NCBI GenBank assembly: GCA_905372235.1
Contig: CAJPOF010000002.1
Location: 17,092-81,091 of the forward strand
DNA: 64,000 nucleotides
Direction of reading: 5' to 3'
Source: an uncultured Treponema sp.
GTDB lineage: Bacteria; Spirochaetota; Spirochaetia; Treponematales; Treponemataceae
A program made the translations under genes and the position numbers. Of this stretch, positions 1 through 7,784 are shown in pieces; positions within the stretch are counted from its first letter, which is position 1; each line of letters starts with the position of its first letter. The notes beneath the pieces are model-generated. The model was not told the DNA's origin, did not search any database, and worked only from the letters and a program-made list of their open reading frames with translations.

Positions 1-893
1 AAGTCCCAATGAAAATCCAGGTCTTGATAGGAAAACAGGGACGGAGGGGATGGTTTTCGCCTTGAGTTTGCTTCTTTTACGATTTCAAGAAGTTTTTCTT
101 TTGAATCTTCAGCCGCCCGTGAAAAATCGGCTTCGTCCAAAAAAAGAAGATGATTTTCGCTGTCCGTGTTCATAACGAACGGAGGGGCGGAAAATTTTTC
201 TACGTTCCGGATTTTTTTCGATCTTCCCGATGTGCAGGAAAATGTTTTTCCTCCGGAAAAAATGTGCCTTTTTATAGTAAAAGTTTTTTCTCCGTCGGAA
301 AAAGAAGCCTCCAGTTTTTCATCAAAATCCATGTTCGTTTCCCAGTACCTTAGCCTGTAGCACGAATCTTTAAGAATTATATAGGAATATATGTTGCCGT
401 TCGTTTTTGTTTCACTCGTTCGAATCCCAAAAGAGGAATTTATTCCCTGCCAAAGCTCTCGGATTTCAGTGCTGCCATTGATCGAATCTTCTTTCCCGTC
501 GATATGAATCAAAAAATTAAGATAAAGTTTGTCGTTCGACAACGCAACAGGAATTTTTTGGAAAGTTTTCCCGTTGCTTTTTAAAACCATCTCGTATGTG
601 CCGAAGCCCTTTCCTTCAGGGATTTCTGCAAAATCTGCGCTTACAATTGTCGCTTCTTTTGAACTTGCGGCGTTTCGTTCCCTTGTGCTTTCTTTTTCGA
701 ATCCCGGACTTTCGCTGGCTCTGTCAAAATACCATCCGTCATAAAGTTTTAGGACTATCGAAAAATCTCCGTTTTCTTCGATGAAAATATATCTGTCTTT
801 TCCCTGCCATATTCCCGAAAATCCTTCAGGGACGGTTCCCCAAACCAGAAAAGAAAATGAAAAGAAAATCGCAAAAAAAAGAATCTTCCGCAT
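1..893 (-). CDS. Secreted protein of unknown function (3' end outside window)
   Basis: An open frame runs on the minus strand from ATG at 893 to the window edge with no stop; 297 codons are visible. The N-terminus (MRKILFFAIFFSFSFLVWG) is a clear signal peptide: two basic residues, a hydrophobic core, then a short polar stretch. The mature part is rich in Lys, Glu, Ser and aromatic residues, with short patches such as GIWQGKDRYIF near the start, which suggests a beta-rich periplasmic or surface protein. I recognise no family. It diverges from the flavodoxin gene, and the palindromic operator at 952-989 lies 59 bp upstream of its start, so the two genes could share regulation. The 3' part is missing, so length and C-terminal domains are unknown. 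Confidence 0.75.
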   Translation of the reverse strand, partial: MRKILFFAIFFSFSFLVWGTVPEGFSGIWQGKDRYIFIEENGDFSIVLKLYDGWYFDRASESPGFEKESTRERNAASSKEATIVSADFAEIPEGKGFGTYEMVLKSNGKTFQKIPVALSNDKLYLNFLIHIDGKEDSINGSTEIRELWQGINSSFGIRTSETKTNGNIYSYIILKDSCYRLRYWETNMDFDEKLEASFSDGEKTFTIKRHIFSGGKTFSCTSGRSKKIRNVEKFSAPPFVMNTDSENHLLFLDEADFSRAAEDSKEKLLEIVKEANSRRKPSPPSLFSYQDLDFHWD

Positions 894-935
894 GGTTTTA
901 TTATCGAACTTTTTAAAGTTTTTTCTGAATAGATA

Positions 936-964
936 TTGACAGTTTCAATAGGTTAGCATAGACT
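936..964 (+). promoter_or_regulatory. Candidate promoter overlapping the operator
   Basis: TTGACA (936-941), a 17-base spacer and TAGACT (959-964) form a good sigma-70 type promoter directed toward the flavodoxin gene. The -10 box lies inside the first palindrome at 952-967, a position where a bound repressor would block RNA polymerase. The assignment rests on sequence match alone. Confidence 0.5.
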
Positions 965-989
965 AACCGCATAGTTAGTCTGTGCTAAC
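952..989. promoter_or_regulatory. Paired palindromic operator upstream of flavodoxin
   Basis: Two 16-bp dyads of the form GTTAG-N6-CTAAC lie at 952-967 and 974-989, six bases apart. The two copies are also inverted repeats of each other (one mismatch), so the whole element could fold as a long hairpin or bind two repressor dimers. GTTAG/CTAAC half sites recall DtxR/IdeR-type iron or manganese operators, which fits a flavodoxin, a protein often made in place of ferredoxin when iron is short. The regulator is inferred and not present in the window. Confidence 0.6.
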
Positions 990-1070
990 GGATGAATTTT
1001 ATGCATAAAAAATGCTGTTTGTTCTGCTTTTGGCTGAACAAAATGTATGTTTTTTTCCTGTGCAAAAACC

Positions 1071-1099
1071 TTGACTAGACTATGCGTAAAATGTATATA
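1071..1099 (+). promoter_or_regulatory. Candidate sigma-70 promoter of the flavodoxin gene
   Basis: TTGACT (1071-1076), 17 bases, then TATATA (1094-1099). Transcription would start near 1106 and give a leader of about 105 bases before the ATG at 1211. Together with the upstream promoter at 936-964, the gene may have one regulated and one constitutive start. The 317-base gap between the flanking genes is otherwise filled by the operator and leader hairpins. Confidence 0.6.
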
Positions 1100-1110
1100 T
1101 ACAGAAACTG

Positions 1111-1143
1111 CGATGTTCGGCATCGGAAACTTTTTTAAGTTTC
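1111..1143 (+). other. Two consecutive hairpins in the flavodoxin leader
   Basis: CGATG-TTCGG-CATCG (1111-1125) is followed directly by GAAACTT-TTTT-AAGTTTC (1126-1143). Both stems are perfect and stacked end to end just after the predicted transcription start. They may stabilise the mRNA 5' end or bind a regulator. No known riboswitch was recognised. Confidence 0.5.
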
Positions 1144-1210
1144 GAATTGTCTTATTGCAGAGAACTATAAAAAGATGCGTTTACCGCATGATTTTCACGA
1201 GGAGGTTTCG

Positions 1211-1624
1211 ATGAAAAAGACAGTAGTCTATTCGACAACAACAGGAAACACAGAGGCAATGGCTAACGCTATTGTAGATGGCGCAAAGGCAAACGGAGAC
1301 GATGTATCTATTTTCACTGCGGATTCAGCGGATAAGGATGCGGTTCTTGCCGCAGATATGATTTATTTGGGAAGTCCTGCAATGGGCAACGAGGTTCTTG
1401 AGGACACAATGGAAGATTTCTATGCAGGAATCGAATCTTCGCTTTCAGGAAAGAAAGTTGCGATATTCGGTTCATATGACTGGGGTGACGGTCAGTGGCT
1501 TCGTGACTGGGCTGAAAGGCTCAAGAATGCCGGCGCTCAGGTTGTAAACGGTGACGGTCTTATGGTAAATCTTACTCCTGAGGCTGACGGAATCGCTGAA
1601 TGCGAGGCGCTCGGAAAACTATAA
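1211..1624 (+). CDS. Short-chain flavodoxin
   Basis: A 137-residue FMN-binding electron carrier of the cytoplasm. Residues 7-14 (YSTTTGNTE) match the phosphate-binding loop T/S-x-T-G-N-T; the aromatic and Gly/Asp segments around residues 48-57 (YLGSPAMGNE) and 89-97 (GSYDWGDG) are the FMN isoalloxazine loops typical of clostridial-type flavodoxins. The start at 1211 is chosen because GAGGAGG lies just upstream; an in-frame start 36 bases earlier has no ribosome site. The gene is alone, with its own promoters and a terminator at 1709-1757. Flavodoxins commonly replace ferredoxin under iron limitation, and the upstream operator agrees with that. The redox partner is not shown by the window. Confidence 0.93.
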   Translation: MKKTVVYSTTTGNTEAMANAIVDGAKANGDDVSIFTADSADKDAVLAADMIYLGSPAMGNEVLEDTMEDFYAGIESSLSGKKVAIFGSYDWGDGQWLRDWAERLKNAGAQVVNGDGLMVNLTPEADGIAECEALGKL

Positions 1625-1708
1625 TTTAGGCATCAATTTTGAAAGGCAGGAAAATGCAGTTTCAATCCTGCCTTCAAATCCATATCAATAAAAAGTTCCC
1701 GCTTTTAT

Positions 1709-1757
1709 CACGGAATTCTAAGTACAAGCTCCTATGTACAGAATTCCGTGTTTTTTT
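1709..1757 (+). terminator. Rho-independent terminator after flavodoxin
   Basis: CACGGAATTCT (1709-1719) pairs with AGAATTCCGTG (1740-1750), an 11-bp stem that can extend through GTAC/GTAC, followed by seven T. A second, weaker inverted repeat (GGCAGGA/TCCTGCC, about 1639-1677) precedes it without a T run. Confidence 0.85.
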
Positions 1758-1810
1758 GTCCGCATGAATTTCATTTTCAGTATTTTTTTTGATAATAGTT
1801 TTCCAACACA

Positions 1811-1839
1811 TAGAATAATTGGAAATTTTACGCTATAAT
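1811..1839 (+). promoter_or_regulatory. Candidate ileS promoter
   Basis: A perfect TATAAT lies at 1834-1839 with a poor -35 (TAGAAT, 1811-1816) 17 bases upstream. An alternative is TTGATA (1789-1794), 16 bases, TAGAAT (1811-1816). Either gives a short leader before the ATG at 1881. No T-box-like element is seen. Confidence 0.5.
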
Positions 1840-1880
1840 TCCGCAGTTTCAAACGCAATATTTTCAAAAGGAATTCATGC

Positions 1881-4800
1881 ATGAGTTATAAGCCTGTAGA
1901 TTCTAAAGCAGACTTCCCGAAGCAGGAAGAAGAAATCTTGAGATTCTGGAAAGAGAACGATACGTTCAAAAAGTCGGTTTCGCAGCGGGAGGGAGCGAAA
2001 GAGTACGTTTTCTATGACGGACCTCCGTTTGCGACGGGACTTCCGCATTTTGGACATTTCATTCCCTCTACTATAAAGGACATAATTCCCCGCTACAAGA
2101 CAATGAAAGGCATGAAGGTAGAGCGTCGTTTTGGCTGGGATTGCCATGGGCTTCCGGTGGAGAATCTTATAGAAAAGGAGCTTGGAATAAACTCCAGGCA
2201 TGAGATAGAGTCATACGGCATAGGAAACTTCAATGACAGGTGCAAGGCGTCGGTTCTAAAATATACGGCAGAGTGGCGTGAAACCATAACACGTATGGGA
2301 CGCTGGGTTGATTTTGACAATGACTATAAGACCATGAGTCCCGACTATATGGAATCCATTTGGTGGGTGGCAAAAGAACTTTGGGACAAGGGGCTTATCT
2401 ATGAAGGAAAATACATTCTTCCGTATTGCCCAAGATGCGCCACAGTGCTTTCTACGCATGAACTTGCACAAGGCTACAAGGAAAAACAGGATCCTGCGGT
2501 TACAATAAAGTTCAGGGTGAAAAAAGCACCGCAAGGTATGGATGATTCTTCGTTGGCGGACGGAAACACGTATTTTCTTGCATGGACAACGACTCCGTGG
2601 ACTTTGCCGTCGAATCTTGGGCTTTGTATGGGTCCGGACATTGATTACGTAAAGATTTTTGACAAGGAAAGCAAAGAAAACTTCATCATGGCAGAATCCC
2701 GTCTGGATTCCTATTACCGCAATGCGGATGAATATGAAATCATCTATAGGAAAAAAGGAAAGGATTTTGAAGGCGCAAGATATGAGCCGATATTCAACTA
2801 TTTTTCTTATCTTGAGGATGCTTCAAAATGTTCTGAACAGACGGGTAAGCCTTGTTCTGAAGGAGCTTTCCGTGTGTTCCTTGCGGACTTTGTTTCCACG
2901 GAAGACGGAACGGGCATAGTCCACACAGCACCTGCGTTCGGAGAAGATGACAATAAACTCTTCGTTGGAACTGGAATTCCTGATGTTGAGCCCATCGATG
3001 CCGAATGTAAATTTACCGCTGAAGTCTCTGACTATGAGGGGCGTTTTGTAAAGGACTGTGACAAGGACATAATGGATCGCCTCAAGAAGGAAGGAAAACT
3101 CGTAAAGCGAGATACCGTGCTTCACCAATATCCGCACTGCTGGAGATGCGCTTCTCCTTTGATATACAGGGGAATCGGTTCGTGGTTCGTTAAGGTCCAG
3201 GACTACCATGAAAATCTTTTGAAGGCTAACGGAAAAATAAAATGGCAGCCGTCCCACATAAAAGACGGTCGTTTTGGAAAATGGCTTTCAGGCGCAAGGG
3301 ACTGGGCAGTGAGCCGAAACCGCTATTGGGGAAACCCGATTCCAATCTGGAGATGTGAAAATCCTGACTGCCATAACACTATCTGTGTAGGAAGCAGAAA
3401 AGAACTTGAGGAACTTTCCGGAACTTATCCCGAAGATTTGCACAAGCACTTTGTCGATAAGATAGAGATTCCGTGCAAAAAATGCGGAAAAACAATGCGA
3501 AGGATTTCCGAGGTATTTGACTGCTGGTTCGAATCCGGAAGCATGCCATATGCCCAGCACCATTATCCTTTTGAGAACAAGGAATATTTTGAAAGTCATT
3601 TTCCCGCAGATTTCATCTCGGAAGGATTGGATCAGACCAGAGGCTGGTTTTACACATTGACGGTTCTTTCATCCCATCTTTTCGATGAGCCTGCATTCCA
3701 GAACTGCATAGTCAATGGGCTGGTTCTTGCATCCGACGGACGAAAAATGTCAAAATCGCTCAGAAATTATACTGATCCGGTTGAAGCGATAAATAAATTC
3801 GGTGCGGATGCGCTAAGGCTTTTCCTTATACATTCTGCCGTTGTGAAAGCGGATGACCTTAGGTATAGCGACGAGGGCGTTCGAGATGTGATAAAGAACA
3901 TAATCCTTCCTCTGTGGAATTCGTACAGTTTCTTTGTAACGTATGCGAACATAGACAAGGCTGAACCTTCCGGCCATCTTTTTGATGAAAAACTTCCTGC
4001 AAATCCGCTGGATGCATGGCTTATTTCCATCACGCAGAAACTCGTAAAGGATGTTACTTCAGGGCTTGACGACTATGACCTAAGCGGTGCCGTAGATCCG
4101 ATCGTAAGGTTCATCGACGAGATGAACAACTGGTACATAAGAAGATCCAGAAGACGTTTTTGGAAAAGCGAGAACGATTCTGACAAGGCGGAGGCATACG
4201 AGGCTTTGTACATCGCGCTGAAAACTTTCAGTCAGGTTGCCTCTCCGTTCATTCCGTTCATAACAGAGACCATATGGCAGAATCTCAAGACAACCGACGA
4301 CAAGGAATCCGTACACCTTTCAGACTATCCTTCGTGCAACGATAAATGGCGCAACGAGGAACTTGAGTTCAAGATGGCGACAGTACAGAAGGCGGTTTCC
4401 ATGGGGCGTTCGCTAAGAAATACATTCAATCTGAAAAATCGACAGCCGCTTTCTTCCGTGGCGTTGGTGACTAAAAACGAAAGTGAAAAGCGTGTTCTTG
4501 CCGAGATGGAAGATTCTATCCGGGAGGAACTGAACGTCAAAAAAGTCGAATTCCATGATCGTGAGGACGAACTTGTAGAATACAGATGCAAGGCGAATTT
4601 CAAGGTTTTGGGAAAGGAACTTGGCTCCAGGATGAAGAGTGCCGCCGCCGCAATCCAGGCTTTGAGTTCGGACCAAATTCAGTCGATTTTGGAAGGAACG
4701 AAACTTTCCTTGGACATCGAAGGAATTTCTGTGGAACTCGATTCGGATAAGATTCTTGTAGACAGGCTTGAAAAGGATGGGCTTAAAGTGCTGAACGATG

Positions 4801-5099
4801 GCACACTGACGGTGGGACTTGATTCTAAGATAAGCGATGAGCTTAGAAAAGAAGGATATGTGCGGGATCTTGTGAGAGGAATTCAGAATCTCAGGAAGGA
4901 AACCAGCCTGAATGTAACGGACAGGATAAAACTCTATGTCTCAGGTGATGATGAACTTGAAGGCGCTTTCCAGATGTTCAGGGATTTTATAGCCTGCGAG
5001 ACCCTTTCAGTTTCTTTGGAATTCAAGAATTCGCTGCCGGATGGAACTCAGATAGAAGCCGACGACAGAAAATGGAGTATTTTCATTGAGAAAGCATAG
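1881..5099 (+). CDS. ileS: Isoleucyl-tRNA synthetase (long, type 2)
   Basis: A 1072-residue class I aminoacyl-tRNA synthetase that charges tRNA-Ile with isoleucine. The HIGH motif is present as HFGH (residues 56-59) within PPFATGLPHFGH, and KMSKS follows GR near residue 622. A CP1 editing domain lies between, with cysteine pairs such as CPRC near 183 and CWRC near 418. The C-terminal anticodon-binding part is long, as in the eukaryote-like type 2 enzymes (over 1000 residues) known from spirochaetes; this class is typically insensitive to mupirocin. The start follows AAAAGGAATTC. The last 14 bases overlap the next gene, so the lipoprotein is probably translated from the same mRNA. Confidence 0.97.
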   Translation: MSYKPVDSKADFPKQEEEILRFWKENDTFKKSVSQREGAKEYVFYDGPPFATGLPHFGHFIPSTIKDIIPRYKTMKGMKVERRFGWDCHGLPVENLIEKELGINSRHEIESYGIGNFNDRCKASVLKYTAEWRETITRMGRWVDFDNDYKTMSPDYMESIWWVAKELWDKGLIYEGKYILPYCPRCATVLSTHELAQGYKEKQDPAVTIKFRVKKAPQGMDDSSLADGNTYFLAWTTTPWTLPSNLGLCMGPDIDYVKIFDKESKENFIMAESRLDSYYRNADEYEIIYRKKGKDFEGARYEPIFNYFSYLEDASKCSEQTGKPCSEGAFRVFLADFVSTEDGTGIVHTAPAFGEDDNKLFVGTGIPDVEPIDAECKFTAEVSDYEGRFVKDCDKDIMDRLKKEGKLVKRDTVLHQYPHCWRCASPLIYRGIGSWFVKVQDYHENLLKANGKIKWQPSHIKDGRFGKWLSGARDWAVSRNRYWGNPIPIWRCENPDCHNTICVGSRKELEELSGTYPEDLHKHFVDKIEIPCKKCGKTMRRISEVFDCWFESGSMPYAQHHYPFENKEYFESHFPADFISEGLDQTRGWFYTLTVLSSHLFDEPAFQNCIVNGLVLASDGRKMSKSLRNYTDPVEAINKFGADALRLFLIHSAVVKADDLRYSDEGVRDVIKNIILPLWNSYSFFVTYANIDKAEPSGHLFDEKLPANPLDAWLISITQKLVKDVTSGLDDYDLSGAVDPIVRFIDEMNNWYIRRSRRRFWKSENDSDKAEAYEALYIALKTFSQVASPFIPFITETIWQNLKTTDDKESVHLSDYPSCNDKWRNEELEFKMATVQKAVSMGRSLRNTFNLKNRQPLSSVALVTKNESEKRVLAEMEDSIREELNVKKVEFHDREDELVEYRCKANFKVLGKELGSRMKSAAAAIQALSSDQIQSILEGTKLSLDIEGISVELDSDKILVDRLEKDGLKVLNDGTLTVGLDSKISDELRKEGYVRDLVRGIQNLRKETSLNVTDRIKLYVSGDDELEGAFQMFRDFIACETLSVSLEFKNSLPDGTQIEADDRKWSIFIEKA

Positions 5100-6003
5100 A
5101 AAATTTCATAAGGTGATTATTTTTTTAATCACCTTATTTTTTGCCTCCGCCGCACAGTTTTTCTTTTCGTGTAAATCAACTCCTTCTGTACTTTCTGAAG
5201 TGAACCCGCTTGAACTTATAGACGGTGAAAATCATTTTTTCATGAGCATCCCATATTCTGCAGATCCGTCTTTAATCTCTACACTGATTGAAAAAAATGT
5301 GGAGGGAATCGGGCAGGAGGAAGCCCGCATGGTTTCAAAGCGGGTGAGTGTACTGCATGTCGGAATGATTCGGTCAAAAAAATCCATCGATTTTCAGATT
5401 TCAGGAAAAGTTGATTTTCCGGCGATTCTGGTAAAAAAAGTGTTCACAAAGAAAAACGGTTTTGATGAAAGAAAGATGGACATGCCTGAGGTTTTTGGAC
5501 TTCCTGCTTCATATTCTATTTACAGAAAAGATGGACTTGATATCTGTGTCCCCTCAGAAAAGATTGCGCTTTTGGGGCGTGGAGTTACAAAGATGCTGGA
5601 AAATTATCATGCGAAGGCTAACGGCATTTTTCTTGAGGCGAAAAATCCGATTCCTGCGGAGATTTTTTCTTTCCTTAGTTCAGCCGAAGAGGATTCCTGC
5701 ATGAAATTCTATGCATCCAAGCCGCAGAATTTTCTTTCAATGCTCACCGGAGCGAATCTTTCTTTGAAACTTGCTTATGTGCGAGGAACTATGGTTCAGG
5801 ATTCCAACAACAAGGAGCAGTACAGGATGGATTTGGAATTCGAGTTTAAAGATCCACGGTTCATTCCTTTGGCAAAGGGAACGCTTTCTTTGGCTTTTGG
5901 ACTTACGGATTCGGAAGTTTTCCTTCAGAGTCCGACAAATCTAAGAATATCAAACATAAAAATAGGAAAAGAGCCTCTGTATAGGCTTCTAATCATAAAA
6001 TAG
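5086..6003 (+). CDS. Putative lipoprotein of unknown function
   Basis: A 305-residue protein starting with TTG at 5086 inside the end of ileS; GGAG eight bases upstream supports this start. The N-terminus is basic (MRKHRKFHK), then hydrophobic, and ends in FFFSC (Cys29), a permissive spirochaete lipobox, so the mature protein is probably lipid-anchored. The body alternates hydrophobic and charged short segments and looks beta-rich; no catalytic motif is evident. It contains no transmembrane segment beyond the signal. Overlap with ileS indicates translational coupling, but no functional link to tRNA charging is apparent. Confidence 0.8.
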   Translation: MRKHRKFHKVIIFLITLFFASAAQFFFSCKSTPSVLSEVNPLELIDGENHFFMSIPYSADPSLISTLIEKNVEGIGQEEARMVSKRVSVLHVGMIRSKKSIDFQISGKVDFPAILVKKVFTKKNGFDERKMDMPEVFGLPASYSIYRKDGLDICVPSEKIALLGRGVTKMLENYHAKANGIFLEAKNPIPAEIFSFLSSAEEDSCMKFYASKPQNFLSMLTGANLSLKLAYVRGTMVQDSNNKEQYRMDLEFEFKDPRFIPLAKGTLSLAFGLTDSEVFLQSPTNLRISNIKIGKEPLYRLLIIK

Positions 6004-6082
6004 GTAAAGGCAAGGTTTGCGTCGCAGACCTAAAAACGTAAGCTGCGGATTGCAGAAGACTAAAAGTATATGGGAGTATGTG

Positions 6083-7117
6083 ATGACAGATGATAAGGTA
6101 ATGCTTAAAGCAGAAGATTTGGACGGATACCTTACGGAAAACGATATGAGGGAACTTAATCGCCTCGATGAGATGTTCAATGAGACGATGAAATATTTCT
6201 CTCCGATGAACAAAGAAAAAATAATAGAAGGCTACGACAAGATGGGACATGAAATGCAGAAAATATGTTCGTCCCATCCGAACATAAAGGTATACTCTTT
6301 TGAGACCGAAGAAGGCGCTCATGCCGAGGCAAGCCGTGTTATTTCCAAACTCAGGAACATAGAAACCGGTCATCAGGAATTCATGTACTACAGCCAGCGG
6401 GCAAACGAAATGCTTTTCAGAATGGCATACACGGATAAGCCCTGCGGAAAAAAAGGACATATAATCGTTAAAACGCCCGTGGATTTTCCCGCACAGAACT
6501 ATGCTGTCCACAAAATCCCGAACATTGACGACCACATAGAAAACACTGTAATGTGCGTGATGCTCAGAGGTGCGCTTCTTCCAAGCATGATCATATCAAA
6601 AGAGATTGAGGAATATTCGTCGCACGGATACATAACTCCGTTCGCCCTTTTTAAAATCAGCAGAAACGATTCGAAAATCGAATCCAACATGGAATACATC
6701 CTCGACCTCAAAAAATCGTTTTTCGACCTTGGACAACTGGACGGAAAAGATTTGATTTTCGCAGATCCGATGAACGCCACAGGAGGTTCTCTTGTAACCG
6801 TTGTAAAATACCTCCAGTCGCAGGGAGTCCGCCCAAAATCCATCGCATTTTTTAATACCATATCAACGCTTAAAGGCTCTATACGTGTAACAAGGGCTTT
6901 GGATAACTGTACCTGCTATACCCTGTGGCTTGATCCTGTGATGAACGAAAAGGCATACATAATGCCGGGGCTTGGAGATGCCGGCGACAGGCTGAACGGA
7001 GCGGACAAAAAAGACCATCCACGGAACATTATGCAGCTCATAGCGGATTACGGGCATAACATCTCATGTCTTTACCGTTCGCAGTTGTTCGAGATTGAAA
7101 AGACAGTATTGGGCTAG
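6083..7117 (+). CDS. upp: Uracil phosphoribosyltransferase with N-terminal extension
   Basis: The C-terminal two thirds is a clear uracil phosphoribosyltransferase, the pyrimidine salvage enzyme that joins uracil and PRPP to give UMP. The PRPP loop is DPMNATGGS (canonical DPMLATGGS) and the uracil-binding region is [19 protein letters not shown]. At 344 residues it is much longer than ordinary Upp (about 210); the first 130 or so residues are an acidic, mostly helical extension with no recognised motif. The start at 6083 is preceded by GGGAG at a good distance; an in-frame ATG at 6017 lacks a ribosome site. It sits between two lipoprotein genes on the same strand. Confidence 0.9.
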   Translation: MTDDKVMLKAEDLDGYLTENDMRELNRLDEMFNETMKYFSPMNKEKIIEGYDKMGHEMQKICSSHPNIKVYSFETEEGAHAEASRVISKLRNIETGHQEFMYYSQRANEMLFRMAYTDKPCGKKGHIIVKTPVDFPAQNYAVHKIPNIDDHIENTVMCVMLRGALLPSMIISKEIEEYSSHGYITPFALFKISRNDSKIESNMEYILDLKKSFFDLGQLDGKDLIFADPMNATGGSLVTVVKYLQSQGVRPKSIAFFNTISTLKGSIRVTRALDNCTCYTLWLDPVMNEKAYIMPGLGDAGDRLNGADKKDHPRNIMQLIADYGHNISCLYRSQLFEIEKTVLG

Positions 7118-7133
7118 ACGGAATTTTTGTAAA

Positions 7134-7784
7134 ATGAAAAAGGTCTGCTTCATTGTACCTTTCATAATGTTGTCCGCCTCATTTTTGTTTTTCTCCTGCG
7201 CCACGTCCTTTCATCTTCCCGTTCCCGGAGAATCAAGGGTAATCCGTTCTTCAATCTATTCGGAATACATGACAATAGCGGACGCTTACAGCGAGCTTAA
7301 AAAATATGACAAGGCATCCCAATATTACGAGCTTGCAAAAAAAAACAAGAACCTTTACTGGACAGCGACTTACAGCCAAGCCCGATGCAATGTTCTGAAC
7401 GGAAAATACGGCGAGGCTCTTTTAGCATACGAAAAACTTCTTGCACGGGACGGCGAAAACCTGAGCCTTATGATGTCCATGGCTTATCTTTATGCTGTTA
7501 CGGGAGACGTAGAAAAGGCGGAAAAAACATATTCCGAACTCTGGGAAAAAAATCCTGACAATCCAGATGTGCTTGTAAACTATATAAGCGTTCTTTTTGC
7601 ATCGAAAAATATTGAAGATGCAAAATCCAAGGTGGCGGAACTCAAGGAAAAATTTCCCGGAAACAAGAGCGTTTCCGATTTTGAGGCAAAACTCAAGGAA
7701 CTTGAGAAAAAATCCGAGCAAAAAGAAAACGGTTCTGTTTCAGGCGAAAAACCTGCACCTGAAAAAAACGGCGGAAAAATCTAG
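7134..7784 (+). CDS. TPR-containing lipoprotein
   Basis: A 216-residue protein. The signal sequence ends SFLFFSC (Cys22), a spirochaete-type lipobox. Residues 45-175 carry at least three tetratricopeptide-like repeats (for example SELKKYDKASQYYELAKKN, GKYGEALLAYEKLLARDGEN, GDVEKAEKTYSELWEKNPDN), so it is probably a periplasmic scaffold. The C-terminal 35 residues are Lys/Glu rich and disordered. ATG at 7134 is chosen over a start at 7095 because only the later one begins a signal peptide. It ends 4 bases inside the converging gene at 7781. Confidence 0.85.
   Translation: MKKVCFIVPFIMLSASFLFFSCATSFHLPVPGESRVIRSSIYSEYMTIADAYSELKKYDKASQYYELAKKNKNLYWTATYSQARCNVLNGKYGEALLAYEKLLARDGENLSLMMSMAYLYAVTGDVEKAEKTYSELWEKNPDNPDVLVNYISVLFASKNIEDAKSKVAELKEKFPGNKSVSDFEAKLKELEKKSEQKENGSVSGEKPAPEKNGGKI

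Noticed and set aside
1875..4676. Several minus-strand frames of 60-144 codons
   Set aside because: All lie antisense within ileS, which is fully supported by motifs and length.
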